Below, piece after piece: positions 1-9,254 of a stretch of 64,000 nt of DNA. Positions within the stretch are counted from its first letter, which is position 1. Each line of letters opens with the position of its first letter. The notes below the pieces were generated by a model, which saw nothing but the letters and a program-made list of their open reading frames with translations, did no database searches and had not been told where the DNA came from. The translations under genes and the position numbers were made by a program. The stretch covers positions 124,001 through 188,000 of the forward strand of contig NZ_JAJUWT010000016.1 in NCBI RefSeq assembly GCF_021390395.1. Direction: 5' to 3'. Origin of the DNA: Saccharothrix sp. S26 (GTDB taxonomy: Bacteria > Actinomycetota > Actinomycetes > Mycobacteriales > Pseudonocardiaceae).

Positions 1-3000
1 GTGCACGACCGGCTGCACGCCGACGCGGTGGCGTTCTTCGAGCACAAGGCGGAGACCGACCCCGACCGGTGGGACCGGTGGACGCGGGAGGCGGTCTACC
101 ACCGGTTCCGGCTGGAAGGCCCGACCGCGGTGGACTACTGGCGCGCGGCGCTGGACAGGGTCGAGCTGGGCGAGGCGCGTCGGCGGGCGGCGTTGGCCGA
201 GGAGGTGCTGGGATCCGACTACGTCGACGCCGACGGCGACCCGCTGCCGTGGGACGGGCGCACGCCGATCGTCACCCGGGCGACCGTGGTCGAGGCCCGC
301 TACGAGCTGGCGGCGGCGCTCACGCAGGTGGCCAGGGTCGACGGCGTCGAAGCGGCGGACCAGCTGTGGAGCCGGGCCGAGGAGAACTTCGCCGCCGTCG
401 TGCGCGACCGCGCGGAGCCGGGCGTGGACGTCGTGCCGGACTGGCGGCTCGCGTACGTGCGCGCCGCGCTCGCGTTGAAGTCGGGCGACGCGGCCACCGC
501 GCAGGCGGAGCTGGAGGACGCGCTGCCGGACTCGGTGGGCACCAAGGACGAGGTGCGGCTGCGGGTCCTGCTCGGCGACGTGCTGATGCTGCTCGGCGAC
601 CGGCACGCCCCCGACGAGTACCGCCGCGCGGCGGAGGCCGCCGTCCGGGTCGGCTCGCACCGGTGGGAGCCGCCGATCCGGCTGCGGGTGGTGAGGGCGC
701 ACCGCCACTTCGGGCGCGTGGACGAGGCGATCCGCGAGCTGGTGGCCACCCGGCGCGGCGGACCGCTCGACGACGAGCAGCAGCGGCGTTGCGGGCTGCT
801 CGCGGTCGAGCTGGGTCTCGCGGTGGACCGGGTGGAGTGGGCCGCCTACCACGCGCGGCGCGTCGCCGGGCACGACGGGGACTGGGAGGGCCTGGCCGCC
901 GGCGCGAAGGTCGAGTCGGCCGCACGCAGGCCGCTGCACGCGCTGGACCTCGCCCACCGGGCCGTGCGCGCCGCCCACGACAGCGCTGGCACCGCGCTCG
1001 GGCGCGAGCTGGCCGGCATCGCCGAGGGCATGGTCGGGCACTACGGGAACGCATTGCACGAGTTGGAGGCCGCACGGTCGCGGTGGCACCGCGAGGGCGA
1101 TCGGGCCGCCGTCGCCCGCTGCCACACGCACGCCGCCGTGCTGCTCATGCGGGAGGTCGGCAACCTCACCCTGGCCGAGCACCACCTGGCCGAGGCCGCC
1201 GAGCTGACCGCGCGGGGCGGCGACGCGTGGTGCCGGGCCGAGCTGGCCCGCGTGGAGCTGCTGGGCCTGGCCGCACGGCCGCACGAGGCGCTGGACGCGG
1301 TCACCGCCGTGCTGCACGAGCTGCGCCGCCGGTCGCACCCGCCGTGCCTGGTGGCGCGCGCCGCCGTGGAAGGGCTGGCCATCGACCTGCCCGACGGGTT
1401 CGGGTGGCTGCTGGACGAGCTGATCACCCAGCTGGCGGAGATCACGCCCGAGTCGGCCCGCGTGGTCGTGCTGGAGGAGCTGCGCCGCGTGCCCGAGCCG
1501 CACGACCAGGCCGGGCGTGACGCGTGGCGCGAGGTCGAGCCGCTGGTGCGGCGGGCGGCCGACCGACCGCGGGCCGGGGACCACGCCCGGTCGGACCTGA
1601 CGCTGGCCGAGGTGGACCGGCTCGTCGGCGACCGGGCGGCGGCGGCACGGAAGCTGGCCGACGCCCGTCCCGCCGGGGGCTCGTGGTTCCGGCTGCGGGA
1701 GTGGTCGCGGGCCGCGGACCGCCTGGGACACCCGGCGCGGGTCGACGTCGAGCCGTTCCTGGCCGAGTTCGCCGGGCACCCGATGCTGTGCGCGGCCTTC
1801 CTGGTCGAACGGGCCGAGGCGCTGATCGCGCGGAACGGGGTGGACGAGGCCGACGCGCTGCTTGGCCGGGCGGCCCCGCTGCTCGACGCCGCCGGCGAGC
1901 GGGAGACCCAGTGGCACGCGCGGCTGCACCGCGCCCGCGGCGTGGTCGCCGAGCGGTCCAGCCGCGAGCACGAACCGGAGCTGGTCCGCGCCGGCGCCAC
2001 CTTCGCCGTGCTCGGTGACACGCGTCGGGCGGCGGTCGCGTCGCGGTTCACCCGCGGGCAGATCAGCACGACGTTGAAGACCACGCGCGGACGCGTGCGG
2101 CTGGCCGTGGCGGACCGGGAGCTGCACGTGCTGACGTCCGTCCCGCCGGACGTGGACGCCACCGCCCGCCACGACCACGCCCTGGTGGACGCGATCCTCG
2201 GCGCGGGCCGCGGCCGGGTCGGCTCCGAGCCGCTCGCCGAACGGCTGCGCGAGGACTGGCAGGCGACGTGCGCCGGGCTCGGGTCGCTGCTGCTGCCGGA
2301 ACCGGCGCTGCGCGGGCTCGGTGCGACCGGCCCGTTCGACCTGCGGTGCGACGTGGAGGACCGCAGGCTCAGCCCGGTGCCGTGGGAGCTGGCGTTGCGG
2401 CCGGACACGCGGCGACTGGTCGTGCTCGACCGGGCGGTGGCCACGTTCTACCGGGCGGTGTCGCGGGAGGTCGCCTACCGCGACGAGATCAGGTTCGTCC
2501 AGGTCGGGCTCAACCGGGTGATCGACGCGGGGCTGGCGGCCGACGGCGACCTCGGCCCGCGCACGAGAGAGGCGTTGTCGCGCTACCAGCGGGCGCGCGG
2601 GCTCACCCCGGACGCCGACCTCGGCGCGGACCTGCTCGACCGGGTGCAGCGCGACCTCGCCGAGCCCGCGAAGCCGCTGGTGGTCCTGGCCCAGCCGAGC
2701 GGGTCGCTCCAGCTCAACTCCGCCCGCGGGCACCTGAACTCGGGCGTCGACCTGGAACGGGTGTACGGCAGCCACGGGTTCGACGTCGAGTCGGTCGAGA
2801 ACCCCACGCTGGACCGGCTCACCGGCGCGGTGGCCCGTTCCGTCCACAGTGGACGAGCGCCGGCGGTGGTGCACCTGGCGGGCGGGCTGCGCGAGTCGGG
2901 CGGCGGCGTCGCGCTCACGTTCCTGGCGGGCGGTTGGGCGACGGAGGCGTTCAGCGCCACGCCGACGGCCGAGGAGATCCCGGTGACCGCGCTCAACCGG

Positions 3001-3378
3001 GTGCTCGCCGCCGTGCCGCGCGACGAGTTCCGGCCCCTCGTCGTGCTGGACGTGAACCGGCCGTGGGGCTCGGAGGACGCGATCTCCTACCTGATGCTGC
3101 GCAACGCGTTCGCGGGCGACCTGTTCGCCCTGGGCCGTTGCGCGGGCGTGCTCGGCACCGGTCTGGCCGGCGACGGCGGGTACGAGCTGTGCGACGCCAT
3201 GATCTCCGCCATCGCCGCGGGCCGGTCGCTGGGCGAGGTGGCCGCCGGGCTGCGTGCGCCCGCGCGGCACGCCACCGGGCTGGACCGCGTGCTGCCGTCG
3301 GCGGGGGTGGCCCTGCACACGCACCTGCCGTGGCTGCGGCTCGTGCCCACCCGGGAGGACGGCCGTGACCACCGTTGA
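1..3378 (+). CDS. TPR-repeat protein with CHAT-like C-terminal domain (5' end may lie outside the window)
   Basis: The frame is open from base 1 (GTG) to the TGA at 3376-3378, so the true start may be upstream; 1125 residues are visible. Residues 1 to about 680 are Ala/Leu/Arg-rich helical pairs that look like tetratricopeptide repeats. Residues about 690-1115 resemble a CHAT (caspase-like) domain: core strands, and a His at residue 958 in VVHLAGG where CHAT proteins have their catalytic His. The catalytic Cys position, in the strand reading VVLDVNRP, is Asn (about residue 1019), so the protease may be inactive. Residues about 828-885 look like a peptidoglycan-binding-type three-helix fold (DGDLGPRTREAL) inserted into the CHAT region. 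The next gene starts inside the 3' end. A scaffold or sensor role for the two proteases downstream is inference. Confidence 0.75.
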   Translation: MHDRLHADAVAFFEHKAETDPDRWDRWTREAVYHRFRLEGPTAVDYWRAALDRVELGEARRRAALAEEVLGSDYVDADGDPLPWDGRTPIVTRATVVEARYELAAALTQVARVDGVEAADQLWSRAEENFAAVVRDRAEPGVDVVPDWRLAYVRAALALKSGDAATAQAELEDALPDSVGTKDEVRLRVLLGDVLMLLGDRHAPDEYRRAAEAAVRVGSHRWEPPIRLRVVRAHRHFGRVDEAIRELVATRRGGPLDDEQQRRCGLLAVELGLAVDRVEWAAYHARRVAGHDGDWEGLAAGAKVESAARRPLHALDLAHRAVRAAHDSAGTALGRELAGIAEGMVGHYGNALHELEAARSRWHREGDRAAVARCHTHAAVLLMREVGNLTLAEHHLAEAAELTARGGDAWCRAELARVELLGLAARPHEALDAVTAVLHELRRRSHPPCLVARAAVEGLAIDLPDGFGWLLDELITQLAEITPESARVVVLEELRRVPEPHDQAGRDAWREVEPLVRRAADRPRAGDHARSDLTLAEVDRLVGDRAAAARKLADARPAGGSWFRLREWSRAADRLGHPARVDVEPFLAEFAGHPMLCAAFLVERAEALIARNGVDEADALLGRAAPLLDAAGERETQWHARLHRARGVVAERSSREHEPELVRAGATFAVLGDTRRAAVASRFTRGQISTTLKTTRGRVRLAVADRELHVLTSVPPDVDATARHDHALVDAILGAGRGRVGSEPLAERLREDWQATCAGLGSLLLPEPALRGLGATGPFDLRCDVEDRRLSPVPWELALRPDTRRLVVLDRAVATFYRAVSREVAYRDEIRFVQVGLNRVIDAGLAADGDLGPRTREALSRYQRARGLTPDADLGADLLDRVQRDLAEPAKPLVVLAQPSGSLQLNSARGHLNSGVDLERVYGSHGFDVESVENPTLDRLTGAVARSVHSGRAPAVVHLAGGLRESGGGVALTFLAGGWATEAFSATPTAEEIPVTALNRVLAAVPRDEFRPLVVLDVNRPWGSEDAISYLMLRNAFAGDLFALGRCAGVLGTGLAGDGGYELCDAMISAIAAGRSLGEVAAGLRAPARHATGLDRVLPSAGVALHTHLPWLRLVPTREDGRDHR

Positions 3379-4672
3379 CCGCAAGGTCGCCGAGCTCAGG
3401 CACAAGCTCGCGGGCATCGACGCGGACTTCGCCCGGTGGCGCGCCGAGACCGAACCCGGCCGGCCGCTGCGCAAGCACCACACCCAGGTGGTGCGGCTCA
3501 CCGACCGGCTCGGCGGCGTGGTGGCGCGGATCGCCGCGGAACTCGACGCGGTCGCCGGCGACGACGTGCTGCGGGAGTGCCGGCGGCTCCAGCTGCGGAT
3601 GCTCGAGGTCCACCGGCTGTGGGACTTCTACCGCTCCAAGCTGAACCTGCGGTACGTCGAGTGGTACCGGCCGTTCCTCACCGCCGTGGACGAGTTCGCC
3701 TGGCTCTGCTACGCGCCCGCGGCGGCGGCCAGCGACCGGGAAGCGCCGCTGGTGCACCTCAGCGGCGAGTTCAGCCCGTTCACGCACCTGCGCGAGACGC
3801 CGTTCGCGGTCGAGGAGGTCCCGGACGCGTTGAACACCGTGGACTTCCTGAACGTGGTGACGAAGCTGCCGATCCCGGTCATCGGCCTGCCCTGGTACCA
3901 GCTCGTGCACCTGCCCGACGTGGCGGTGGTCGCGCACGAGGTCGGCCACGCGGTGGAACGCGACTTCGGCCTGCTCGGCACGGTCCGCGCGTTGACCCGG
4001 CCGGTGTTCCGCACCATGCCCGAGGTCCGGCGTGACGCCTGGGACACGTGGCTGCCCGAGGTCTTCGCCGACCTGTACGGGGTGCTCGCCGCAGGGCCTG
4101 CGTTCGCCGCGGCGCTGGCGGACCTGCTCGTCGTGGACCAGGCCCGGATGGAGGCCGAGCTGGACGGGCCGGTGCTCGTGCACCCGCCGGCGGCCGTGCG
4201 GCTCGCGGTGACCGCGAAGGCGTTGGCGGAGACCGGTTTCCCGGCGGCGCGGCCGGCCTGCGGACCGTACGAGGACGACATCGACCCCATGACGACCGCG
4301 CTGCTCGACGGGCGGTACCCGGGGCTCGGCGACCGGCCGTTGCGCGAGGTGATCACGTTCACCGCCGCGCAGCAGGCCAACGCCGTCACCGCCGCCGACG
4401 GGCTGCTGGACCACCAGCGGCCGGAGACCAGCGACGTGCGCTGCCTGATCGCGGCGGCGCGGCTGGCGTTCGACCGGCGGCCCGCCGTGTTCGCCCCGCC
4501 GCCGCCCGGCGAGGTCAACGCCGGGGACCTGGTCCTCGACAAGGTCGTGAAGGCGGTCGGGGACAGCTCACGCGCCGACGACGGCGAGGCGGGACCGGTG
4601 GTGGACGACCGGGCCGCCGGCGCGGCGCTCTACGACCTGATGGACGAGATGATTGCGGGAGACCCACGATGA
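3365..4672 (+). CDS. HExxH metalloprotease-like protein
   Basis: 435 residues. The GTG at 3365 overlaps the stop of the TPR/CHAT gene by 14 bases, and the stop overlaps the next gene as ATGA, so all three are probably translationally coupled. The first 110 residues are helical. A zinc-protease motif HEVGH lies at residues 191-195, followed about 40 residues later by PEVFADLYG, whose Glu at residue 232 is a good third zinc ligand in a gluzincin-like arrangement. There is no signal peptide or membrane segment, so the protein should be cytoplasmic. I do not recognise a named family. Peptidase activity is inferred from the motif. Its position between a CHAT-like and a trypsin-like protein suggests a shared proteolytic pathway. 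Confidence 0.7.
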   Translation: MTTVDRKVAELRHKLAGIDADFARWRAETEPGRPLRKHHTQVVRLTDRLGGVVARIAAELDAVAGDDVLRECRRLQLRMLEVHRLWDFYRSKLNLRYVEWYRPFLTAVDEFAWLCYAPAAAASDREAPLVHLSGEFSPFTHLRETPFAVEEVPDALNTVDFLNVVTKLPIPVIGLPWYQLVHLPDVAVVAHEVGHAVERDFGLLGTVRALTRPVFRTMPEVRRDAWDTWLPEVFADLYGVLAAGPAFAAALADLLVVDQARMEAELDGPVLVHPPAAVRLAVTAKALAETGFPAARPACGPYEDDIDPMTTALLDGRYPGLGDRPLREVITFTAAQQANAVTAADGLLDHQRPETSDVRCLIAAARLAFDRRPAVFAPPPPGEVNAGDLVLDKVVKAVGDSSRADDGEAGPVVDDRAAGAALYDLMDEMIAGDPR

Positions 4673-5640
4673 CCACCACGACCGAACGACCGCAGGACCC
4701 CATGGCCGCCGTCGAACACCTCGCCCGCGTGGTCGCGGGCGACGACGAACAGCGGTTCGCGCTGGTGTACCACGCCTTCGCCAACCAGGTCGACGGCTTC
4801 CTCACCGGCGACGGCGCGGACGGCTACCGGCTCGCCCGCACCCTGCTGCGCCGGGGCGTGTCACCCCTGACCAGGTCCGCCGTCGGCACCGAACCCCCGA
4901 CCGACAGCATCTACACCGACCCGGTGTACCTGGCCAACATGCGTGCCCTGGTCGGCGACCGAGCCCGCATCATCGGCGGCGTGCCCACGGCCGACTTCCC
5001 CGAGTGCGTCGCCGTGGGCAGCCCCAACGTGTGGTGCTGCTCGGGCACGTTGGTCTCGCCGAACGTCGTCGTCACCGCCGGGCACTGCGTGGAGGGCGGG
5101 TGCGCGGCCCGCGTGTTCCTCGGCAAGGACGTCGAGTTCCCCGAGGACGGCGAGGTGATCCGCGTCCGGACCGCGCTCGCCCACCCCGACTACCGCCCGC
5201 CCAAGCCGACCTGCGACCTCGCCGTGCTGGTGCTCGAACGCCCCGCCTCGACCGCGCCCCGCCCGATCGCCACCCGCGACCAGGTCGCCGCCGCCGCGTT
5301 CGTGCGGCTCGCGGGCTACGGCAACACCGACGTGCACAGCAGCGGCGGCTACGGGCGCCGGCGCATGGTGGACGTGCCGATCGCCGGCGACCACCCCCGT
5401 TACGGCGCGGACGCGGCCACGGAGTTCGTCGCGGGCGCCCCCTTCCTGGACCGCGACAGCTGCAACGGCGACAGCGGCGGTCCCGCGTACGTCCAGTCGG
5501 ACGGCCAGTGGCTGCTCGCCGGCGCGACCTCCCGTGCCACGGCGTCATCCCTGCGCCCGTGCGGCGACGGCGGCATCTACACCCGCGTGGCGTCGTACCA
5601 GGAGTGGGTCTGGAGCGTGCCCGGCGCGTCCCGTCCCTAG
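4669..5640 (+). CDS. Trypsin-like serine protease (S1 family), no signal peptide
   Basis: 323 residues; the ATG overlaps the upstream TGA as ATGA. The S1 catalytic triad is complete: His139 in VVTAGHCV, Asp183 in CDLAVLVL and Ser269 in NGDSGGPAY. Four or more Cys sit where S1 proteases form disulphides, yet there is no secretion signal. Residues 1 to about 95 form a helical leader rich in acidic and Leu residues, ahead of a region (IIGGVPT at about residue 103) like the activation site IVGG of trypsins, so the protein may be a zymogen cleaved there. Coupling to the metalloprotease-like and CHAT-like genes suggests a cytoplasmic protease cascade; this is inference. Confidence 0.85.
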   Translation: MTTTTERPQDPMAAVEHLARVVAGDDEQRFALVYHAFANQVDGFLTGDGADGYRLARTLLRRGVSPLTRSAVGTEPPTDSIYTDPVYLANMRALVGDRARIIGGVPTADFPECVAVGSPNVWCCSGTLVSPNVVVTAGHCVEGGCAARVFLGKDVEFPEDGEVIRVRTALAHPDYRPPKPTCDLAVLVLERPASTAPRPIATRDQVAAAAFVRLAGYGNTDVHSSGGYGRRRMVDVPIAGDHPRYGADAATEFVAGAPFLDRDSCNGDSGGPAYVQSDGQWLLAGATSRATASSLRPCGDGGIYTRVASYQEWVWSVPGASRP

Positions 5641-5807
5641 CGTTGCGGTCGCTGCTACGGTCGATCGACATGGCAGGTCGGCGACTGGTTCCTGCAATCT
5701 CAGGGTCTGGGGTCAGGCTGCCGTTCAGCAGTTGGTGCGCCGTCGACTCGGCCAGGCCGGCCCAGCGGCTGACTGTCCTCGGTAACCGGCTCCTGCGCGA
5801 CTGGAGG

Positions 5808-6569
5808 TCAGACGCGCGGCCGGGCTTCGACGGGGATCCAGGTCGGGTGCTTGCCGGTCGCGTCGTCGCCCGAGGAGATGCCCCGGATCCGGCGGTTCAC
5901 CCAGGGCAGGACGTGCTCGCGGTAGTAGCGGGTTTCGGCGAGCAGGCTGCGGCGGGCGGCCGGCGACGGGTCGACGGCGTGTGCCTCGGTGGTGTGCCCG
6001 AGGGCCTTGAGGACCAGGGACGCGACCCGTTGGTGGCCGGCGGCGTTGAGGTGCAGCCGGTCCGGTGACCAGTACTCGGCGCGGCGGACTTCGACGTCGT
6101 TGAACGCGTCCACGAACAGGACGTCGTGCCGGGCGGCCAGTTCCGCGATCGCCGCGGTCAAGATCTCGCCGCGGCGGTGGATGGTGCGGCCGAACGGCAG
6201 CCGCTGGGACGGGTCGGCGCCGCTGAGCAGCACCAACCGCACCCCGGACGCCACGCAACGCCGGACGGCACGCTCGGTCAGCTCCACCAGCCGACCCAGG
6301 TCGATCCCGGGCCGCATCATGTCGTTGCCGCCGCCGTTGAGGGTCAGCATCGTCGGCGACGGCGAGAGGGCGAGCGCGGCGTCGAGCTGGCCCGTGGCGA
6401 TGGGCTCCAGCAGGCGACCCCGGACGGCCAGGTTGGCGTAGTGGACGGTCTCGCCGAGCGCGACGGCGAGCCCCTGCGCCACCAGGTCGGCCCACCCCCT
6501 GGGCGTGCCGTCGGGGCGCTCGTCGCCCACCCCTTCGGTGAAGCTGTCGCCGATGGCCACGTATCGCAC
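5808..6569 (-). CDS. SGNH/GDSL-family esterase or lipase
   Basis: 253 residues, starting at a GTG with GGGAGG eight bases upstream. All four SGNH blocks are visible: GDSFTEG near the N-terminus (nucleophile Ser), the Gly block in NLAVRG, NGGGNDM (oxyanion Asn) and DRLHLN near the C-terminus (catalytic Asp/His). The family hydrolyses esters of acyl or acetyl groups. There is no signal peptide, so a cytoplasmic enzyme is likely; the substrate cannot be read. It converges with the protease gene to its left, leaving 167 bases between the two stops. Confidence 0.85.
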   Translation of the reverse strand: MRYVAIGDSFTEGVGDERPDGTPRGWADLVAQGLAVALGETVHYANLAVRGRLLEPIATGQLDAALALSPSPTMLTLNGGGNDMMRPGIDLGRLVELTERAVRRCVASGVRLVLLSGADPSQRLPFGRTIHRRGEILTAAIAELAARHDVLFVDAFNDVEVRRAEYWSPDRLHLNAAGHQRVASLVLKALGHTTEAHAVDPSPAARRSLLAETRYYREHVLPWVNRRIRGISSGDDATGKHPTWIPVEARPRV

Positions 6570-6653
6570 TGCCGGTGCCTCCCTGCTGGAACGTCACAGC
6601 CAGCATATGAGGCGCTCCCACCGACCTCGCGGGCGGTGACCGAGCACACCGGC

Positions 6654-7859
6654 TCAGCACACCTGCTTGGCGGTCAGCACCCGGTGGATCGCCTCGTCCA
6701 CCCGGGCCGTCGGCAGCACGCCCGAGGCCACCGCGCCCTCCAGGTGCGTCAGCACCTCCGACACCCGGCCGCCCGACGACCACAGCGCGATGTCCGCGCC
6801 GGCCGCGAGCGCCTGCGTGACGGCGTCCGGCAGGCCGACCCGGTCCGTCACGGCGCGCATCGCGCCCAGGTCGTCGGTCATCGCGGGGCCGGTGAAGCCG
6901 AACTCGCCGCGCAGCAGCGCGTAGGCCGCCGGGCTGAGGGTGGCGGGCACACCGTCGGTCAGGCCGGGCACGTCGATGTGCCCCAACATCACGACGACCT
7001 GGCCGAACCGGGGCAGCTGCCGGTACGGGAGCAGGTCCGCGCCGAGCAGCGCGTCCAGCGGCGGGGAGGTGACCGCGCCCAGGTGCGAGTCGCCGGTCGT
7101 GTTGCCGTGACCGGGGAAGTGCTTGACCACCGGGGTGACGCCCGCGTCGTGCAGGCCCTGGGCGAACGCCAGCGCGTACCCGAGGGCGGTGTTCGGGTCG
7201 GGGCTGAACGAGCGGTCGCCGATGACGGTGCGGTCGGGTTGGCCGCTGGTGTCCAGCACCGGCGCGAGGTCGGTGGTGACGCCACGTTCACGCAGCACCT
7301 GCCCCCGGTCCCGCGCCACGACCCGCACCTGGTCGGGGGACAGGTCAGCCGCCATCCGCCGGGCGCTGGGCATCGAGCCGGCGAGCGCGTCCAGCCGCTG
7401 CACCCGGCCACCCTCGTCGTCCACGGCGACCGTCAGCGGCAGGGCGGCGGCGGCGTGCACGGGCGCGAGCGCGCCGGCGCTGAGCAGGCCGACGTCGTCA
7501 CCGCCGATGAAGATCCCGCCCACCTGCTCGGCGCGCACGACGGACAGCGCGTCGGCGGGTCCGCGCGGGTCGACGCCGACGACCAGCAACTGCGCGAGCC
7601 GCGCCCGCAACGGCAGCGCGGCGATCTTCTCCGCGCACGGGTCCACCGGGGGCGGCGGCGGTTCGGACGTGGTGGACGACGGTGATGGCGGCGGTGACGG
7701 TGAGGACACCGTCGACGTGGGTTGCAAGGCCGCGGTCTGGCTCGTCCGGTCGCTGCGCGCCGACGTCACGATGACCGACGACGCCGCGATCAGCGCGCCG
7801 AGCGCCACGAACAGCAGGAGCGTCGACGTGCCGGCCCTCCGCATCCGGGCAGGCGTCAT
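6654..7859 (-). CDS. Glycoside hydrolase family 3 (beta-N-acetylhexosaminidase, NagZ-type), membrane-anchored or secreted
   Basis: 401 residues. The ATG has GGGAG nine bases upstream. After a short basic tail comes one hydrophobic segment (residues about 12-33) that can act as a signal anchor, then a Ser/Pro/Thr-rich linker (about 45-72), then the catalytic barrel. KHFPGHGNTTGDSH is the NagZ signature with the His/Asp general acid-base pair, and MTDDLGAM holds the nucleophile Asp. VAVDDEGGRVQRL is another conserved block. The family removes N-acetylglucosamine from muropeptides or other glycans outside the membrane. A role in cell-wall turnover is likely. It has no clear link to the PKS cluster. 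Confidence 0.88.
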   Translation of the reverse strand: MTPARMRRAGTSTLLLFVALGALIAASSVIVTSARSDRTSQTAALQPTSTVSSPSPPPSPSSTTSEPPPPPVDPCAEKIAALPLRARLAQLLVVGVDPRGPADALSVVRAEQVGGIFIGGDDVGLLSAGALAPVHAAAALPLTVAVDDEGGRVQRLDALAGSMPSARRMAADLSPDQVRVVARDRGQVLRERGVTTDLAPVLDTSGQPDRTVIGDRSFSPDPNTALGYALAFAQGLHDAGVTPVVKHFPGHGNTTGDSHLGAVTSPPLDALLGADLLPYRQLPRFGQVVVMLGHIDVPGLTDGVPATLSPAAYALLRGEFGFTGPAMTDDLGAMRAVTDRVGLPDAVTQALAAGADIALWSSGGRVSEVLTHLEGAVASGVLPTARVDEAIHRVLTAKQVC

Positions 7860-7982
7860 CGGCGATCACTCCCGGCGCGCACCGGGTGCAACCGAGGCCA
7901 CATTTCACATTCCGCGTCACGGGGCATCACGGCCATGATATCCGCCGCGCCCGCCGGCCGCGTTTTGCCGGGTGCCGGAGAT

Positions 7983-8009
7983 CGCATTTCGCGCTGATCG
8001 GGAAATGCG
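7983..8009. repeat. Perfect 8-bp inverted repeat between two - strand genes
   Basis: Arms CGCATTTC (7983-7990) and GAAATGCG (8002-8009) are exact complements around an 11-base loop. The element lies 53 bases past the stop of the - strand gene ending at 8062 and about 124 bases upstream of the GH3 gene start. It could be a terminator for the former, although there is no T tract, or an operator for the latter. Confidence 0.4.
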
Positions 8010-8061
8010 AAACCCCGGCCGAACCGAACGTGCCCGCGATCTTTATCACGCCGCGCCGCGA

Positions 8062-9132
8062 TCAGCCCCGCCACCAGCGCCGTCGCCGTCCGGTGGCCAC
8101 CCGGTCGCCCAGCGCGAGGCTCGACGCCAACGCGTCCGCGCTGATCGCAGGCGGGTCGACCAGGGCCCTGCGGCCGATCAGGTCGCACGCCCGCGCGACC
8201 CGGCGGTCCGGGAAGCCGTCGGCGAGCTGTGCGTCGGCCAGGGCGCGCGCCGACTGCCAGTCGCCGTCCCTGGCGGCCTGCGCCCAGCCGGACGCGTCAC
8301 CGTGCTCCATGAGGTCGACCACGCCCTGGCCGTCCGGCCCGCGGCTGAGGTAGCCCGCGCGGAACGCGAGCCACCGCGCGCGGTTCATGGTCGGCAGGAG
8401 CGGCGCGATGTCGGCCGCGCACTGGGCTGCGGTCGGCGGCACGACCAGGGCGATCCCCGGCTCGTCGGCCGACGGCGCGTCGCCGACCAGGGCCGATCCC
8501 CGGTGGGCCGACCCGAACGCCTTCCCGACCTCGCACGCCTCGACGAGGGTGTTCCACTCGTCGCGGTCGCGGAGGAGGTTCTCGACGGTGAAGTGCTCCT
8601 CCGGCCCCGGGCCGCGCCACAGGTGGTCGAACGAGGCGTAGTCGACGTGGGTGTCACGGGCCCGGTGCACCTCGGGCGGCACGGGCGCGGCGGAGGCGAC
8701 CGCGGCGACGGCGTCGGGCGCGCCGATCAGCAGCGGGAAGTCCTCCGGGAACCGGATGACCAGCGGTCGTTGACGCGGCGACCGCTGGGCACGCCGGTCG
8801 GGGGAGACCGGCAGGCCGTGCTCGTCCACGGTGACGAAGTCCTCGTGCTCGCCGCGGAACAGGTCGTGGAGGCGCACGCACGAGAACCGCGGGCCGAGCG
8901 AGTGGGCGAGGTCGGCCGGTCGCGACCCCAGCGCCGCGCCGGGGCGTTCACGCCACCGCACCGGGCCCGACAAGAGCACCATTCCACCTCGGCCCACCAC
9001 GAGTCCCACCACCAGTCGGAACAACTCGAAGGGGTGGGTATGCGCCGTGCGCGGGCTGATCTCGGTGAGCGGGGTGGAACCGCCCGGCAACGCCAAGTCC
9101 AGCGGGCGTGCGGCGAAACCGGAATCGCTCAT
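8062..9132 (-). CDS. Hypothetical protein
   Basis: 356 residues starting at ATG. I do not recognise it. It has no signal peptide, only a short hydrophobic stretch (FRLVVGLVVG, residues about 39-48), a mixed alpha/beta middle and a helical C-terminal third rich in Ala and Arg (ARDGDWQSARALADAQLADG) that could be a repeat pair, ending in a strongly basic RRRRWWRG tail. A possible leaderless promoter (see 9139-9144) precedes it, and it is divergent from the TetR gene with 122 bases between starts, so the regulator could act on it. No function is assigned. Confidence 0.6.
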   Translation of the reverse strand: MSDSGFAARPLDLALPGGSTPLTEISPRTAHTHPFELFRLVVGLVVGRGGMVLLSGPVRWRERPGAALGSRPADLAHSLGPRFSCVRLHDLFRGEHEDFVTVDEHGLPVSPDRRAQRSPRQRPLVIRFPEDFPLLIGAPDAVAAVASAAPVPPEVHRARDTHVDYASFDHLWRGPGPEEHFTVENLLRDRDEWNTLVEACEVGKAFGSAHRGSALVGDAPSADEPGIALVVPPTAAQCAADIAPLLPTMNRARWLAFRAGYLSRGPDGQGVVDLMEHGDASGWAQAARDGDWQSARALADAQLADGFPDRRVARACDLIGRRALVDPPAISADALASSLALGDRVATGRRRRWWRG

Positions 9133-9138
9133 TCACGC

Positions 9139-9144
9139 ATGCTA
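9139..9144 (-). promoter_or_regulatory. Possible -10 box of a leaderless promoter for the hypothetical gene
   Basis: Read on the - strand this is TAGCAT, a match to the actinobacterial TANNNT -10 hexamer, followed by six bases and the ATG of the gene at 9132. Transcription would begin at or next to the start codon. No Shine-Dalgarno sequence is seen, which fits a leaderless mRNA. Confidence 0.35.
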
Positions 9145-9241
9145 GCGGGTGTGATTCCGGCCACGCCGTGCGAGCGAATTGCCCGAGGGTTTTTCACGGC
9201 CGTGGCGAAACCGCGGAAACGGGCGGTTCGGGTCCGGACAC

Positions 9242-9247
9242 TACTGT
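9242..9247 (+). promoter_or_regulatory. Possible -10 box of a leaderless promoter for the TetR gene
   Basis: TACTGT matches TANNNT and lies seven bases before the ATG at 9255, so transcription would begin at the start codon. No Shine-Dalgarno sequence is seen. I could not identify a good -35 box. Confidence 0.35.
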
Positions 9248-9254
9248 TCGGGCC

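Noticed and set aside
5641..5807. Possible HTH-gene remnant between the trypsin and SGNH genes
   Set aside because: Short frames on both strands hint at Leu/Ala/Arg helices, but no motif is firm enough to name.
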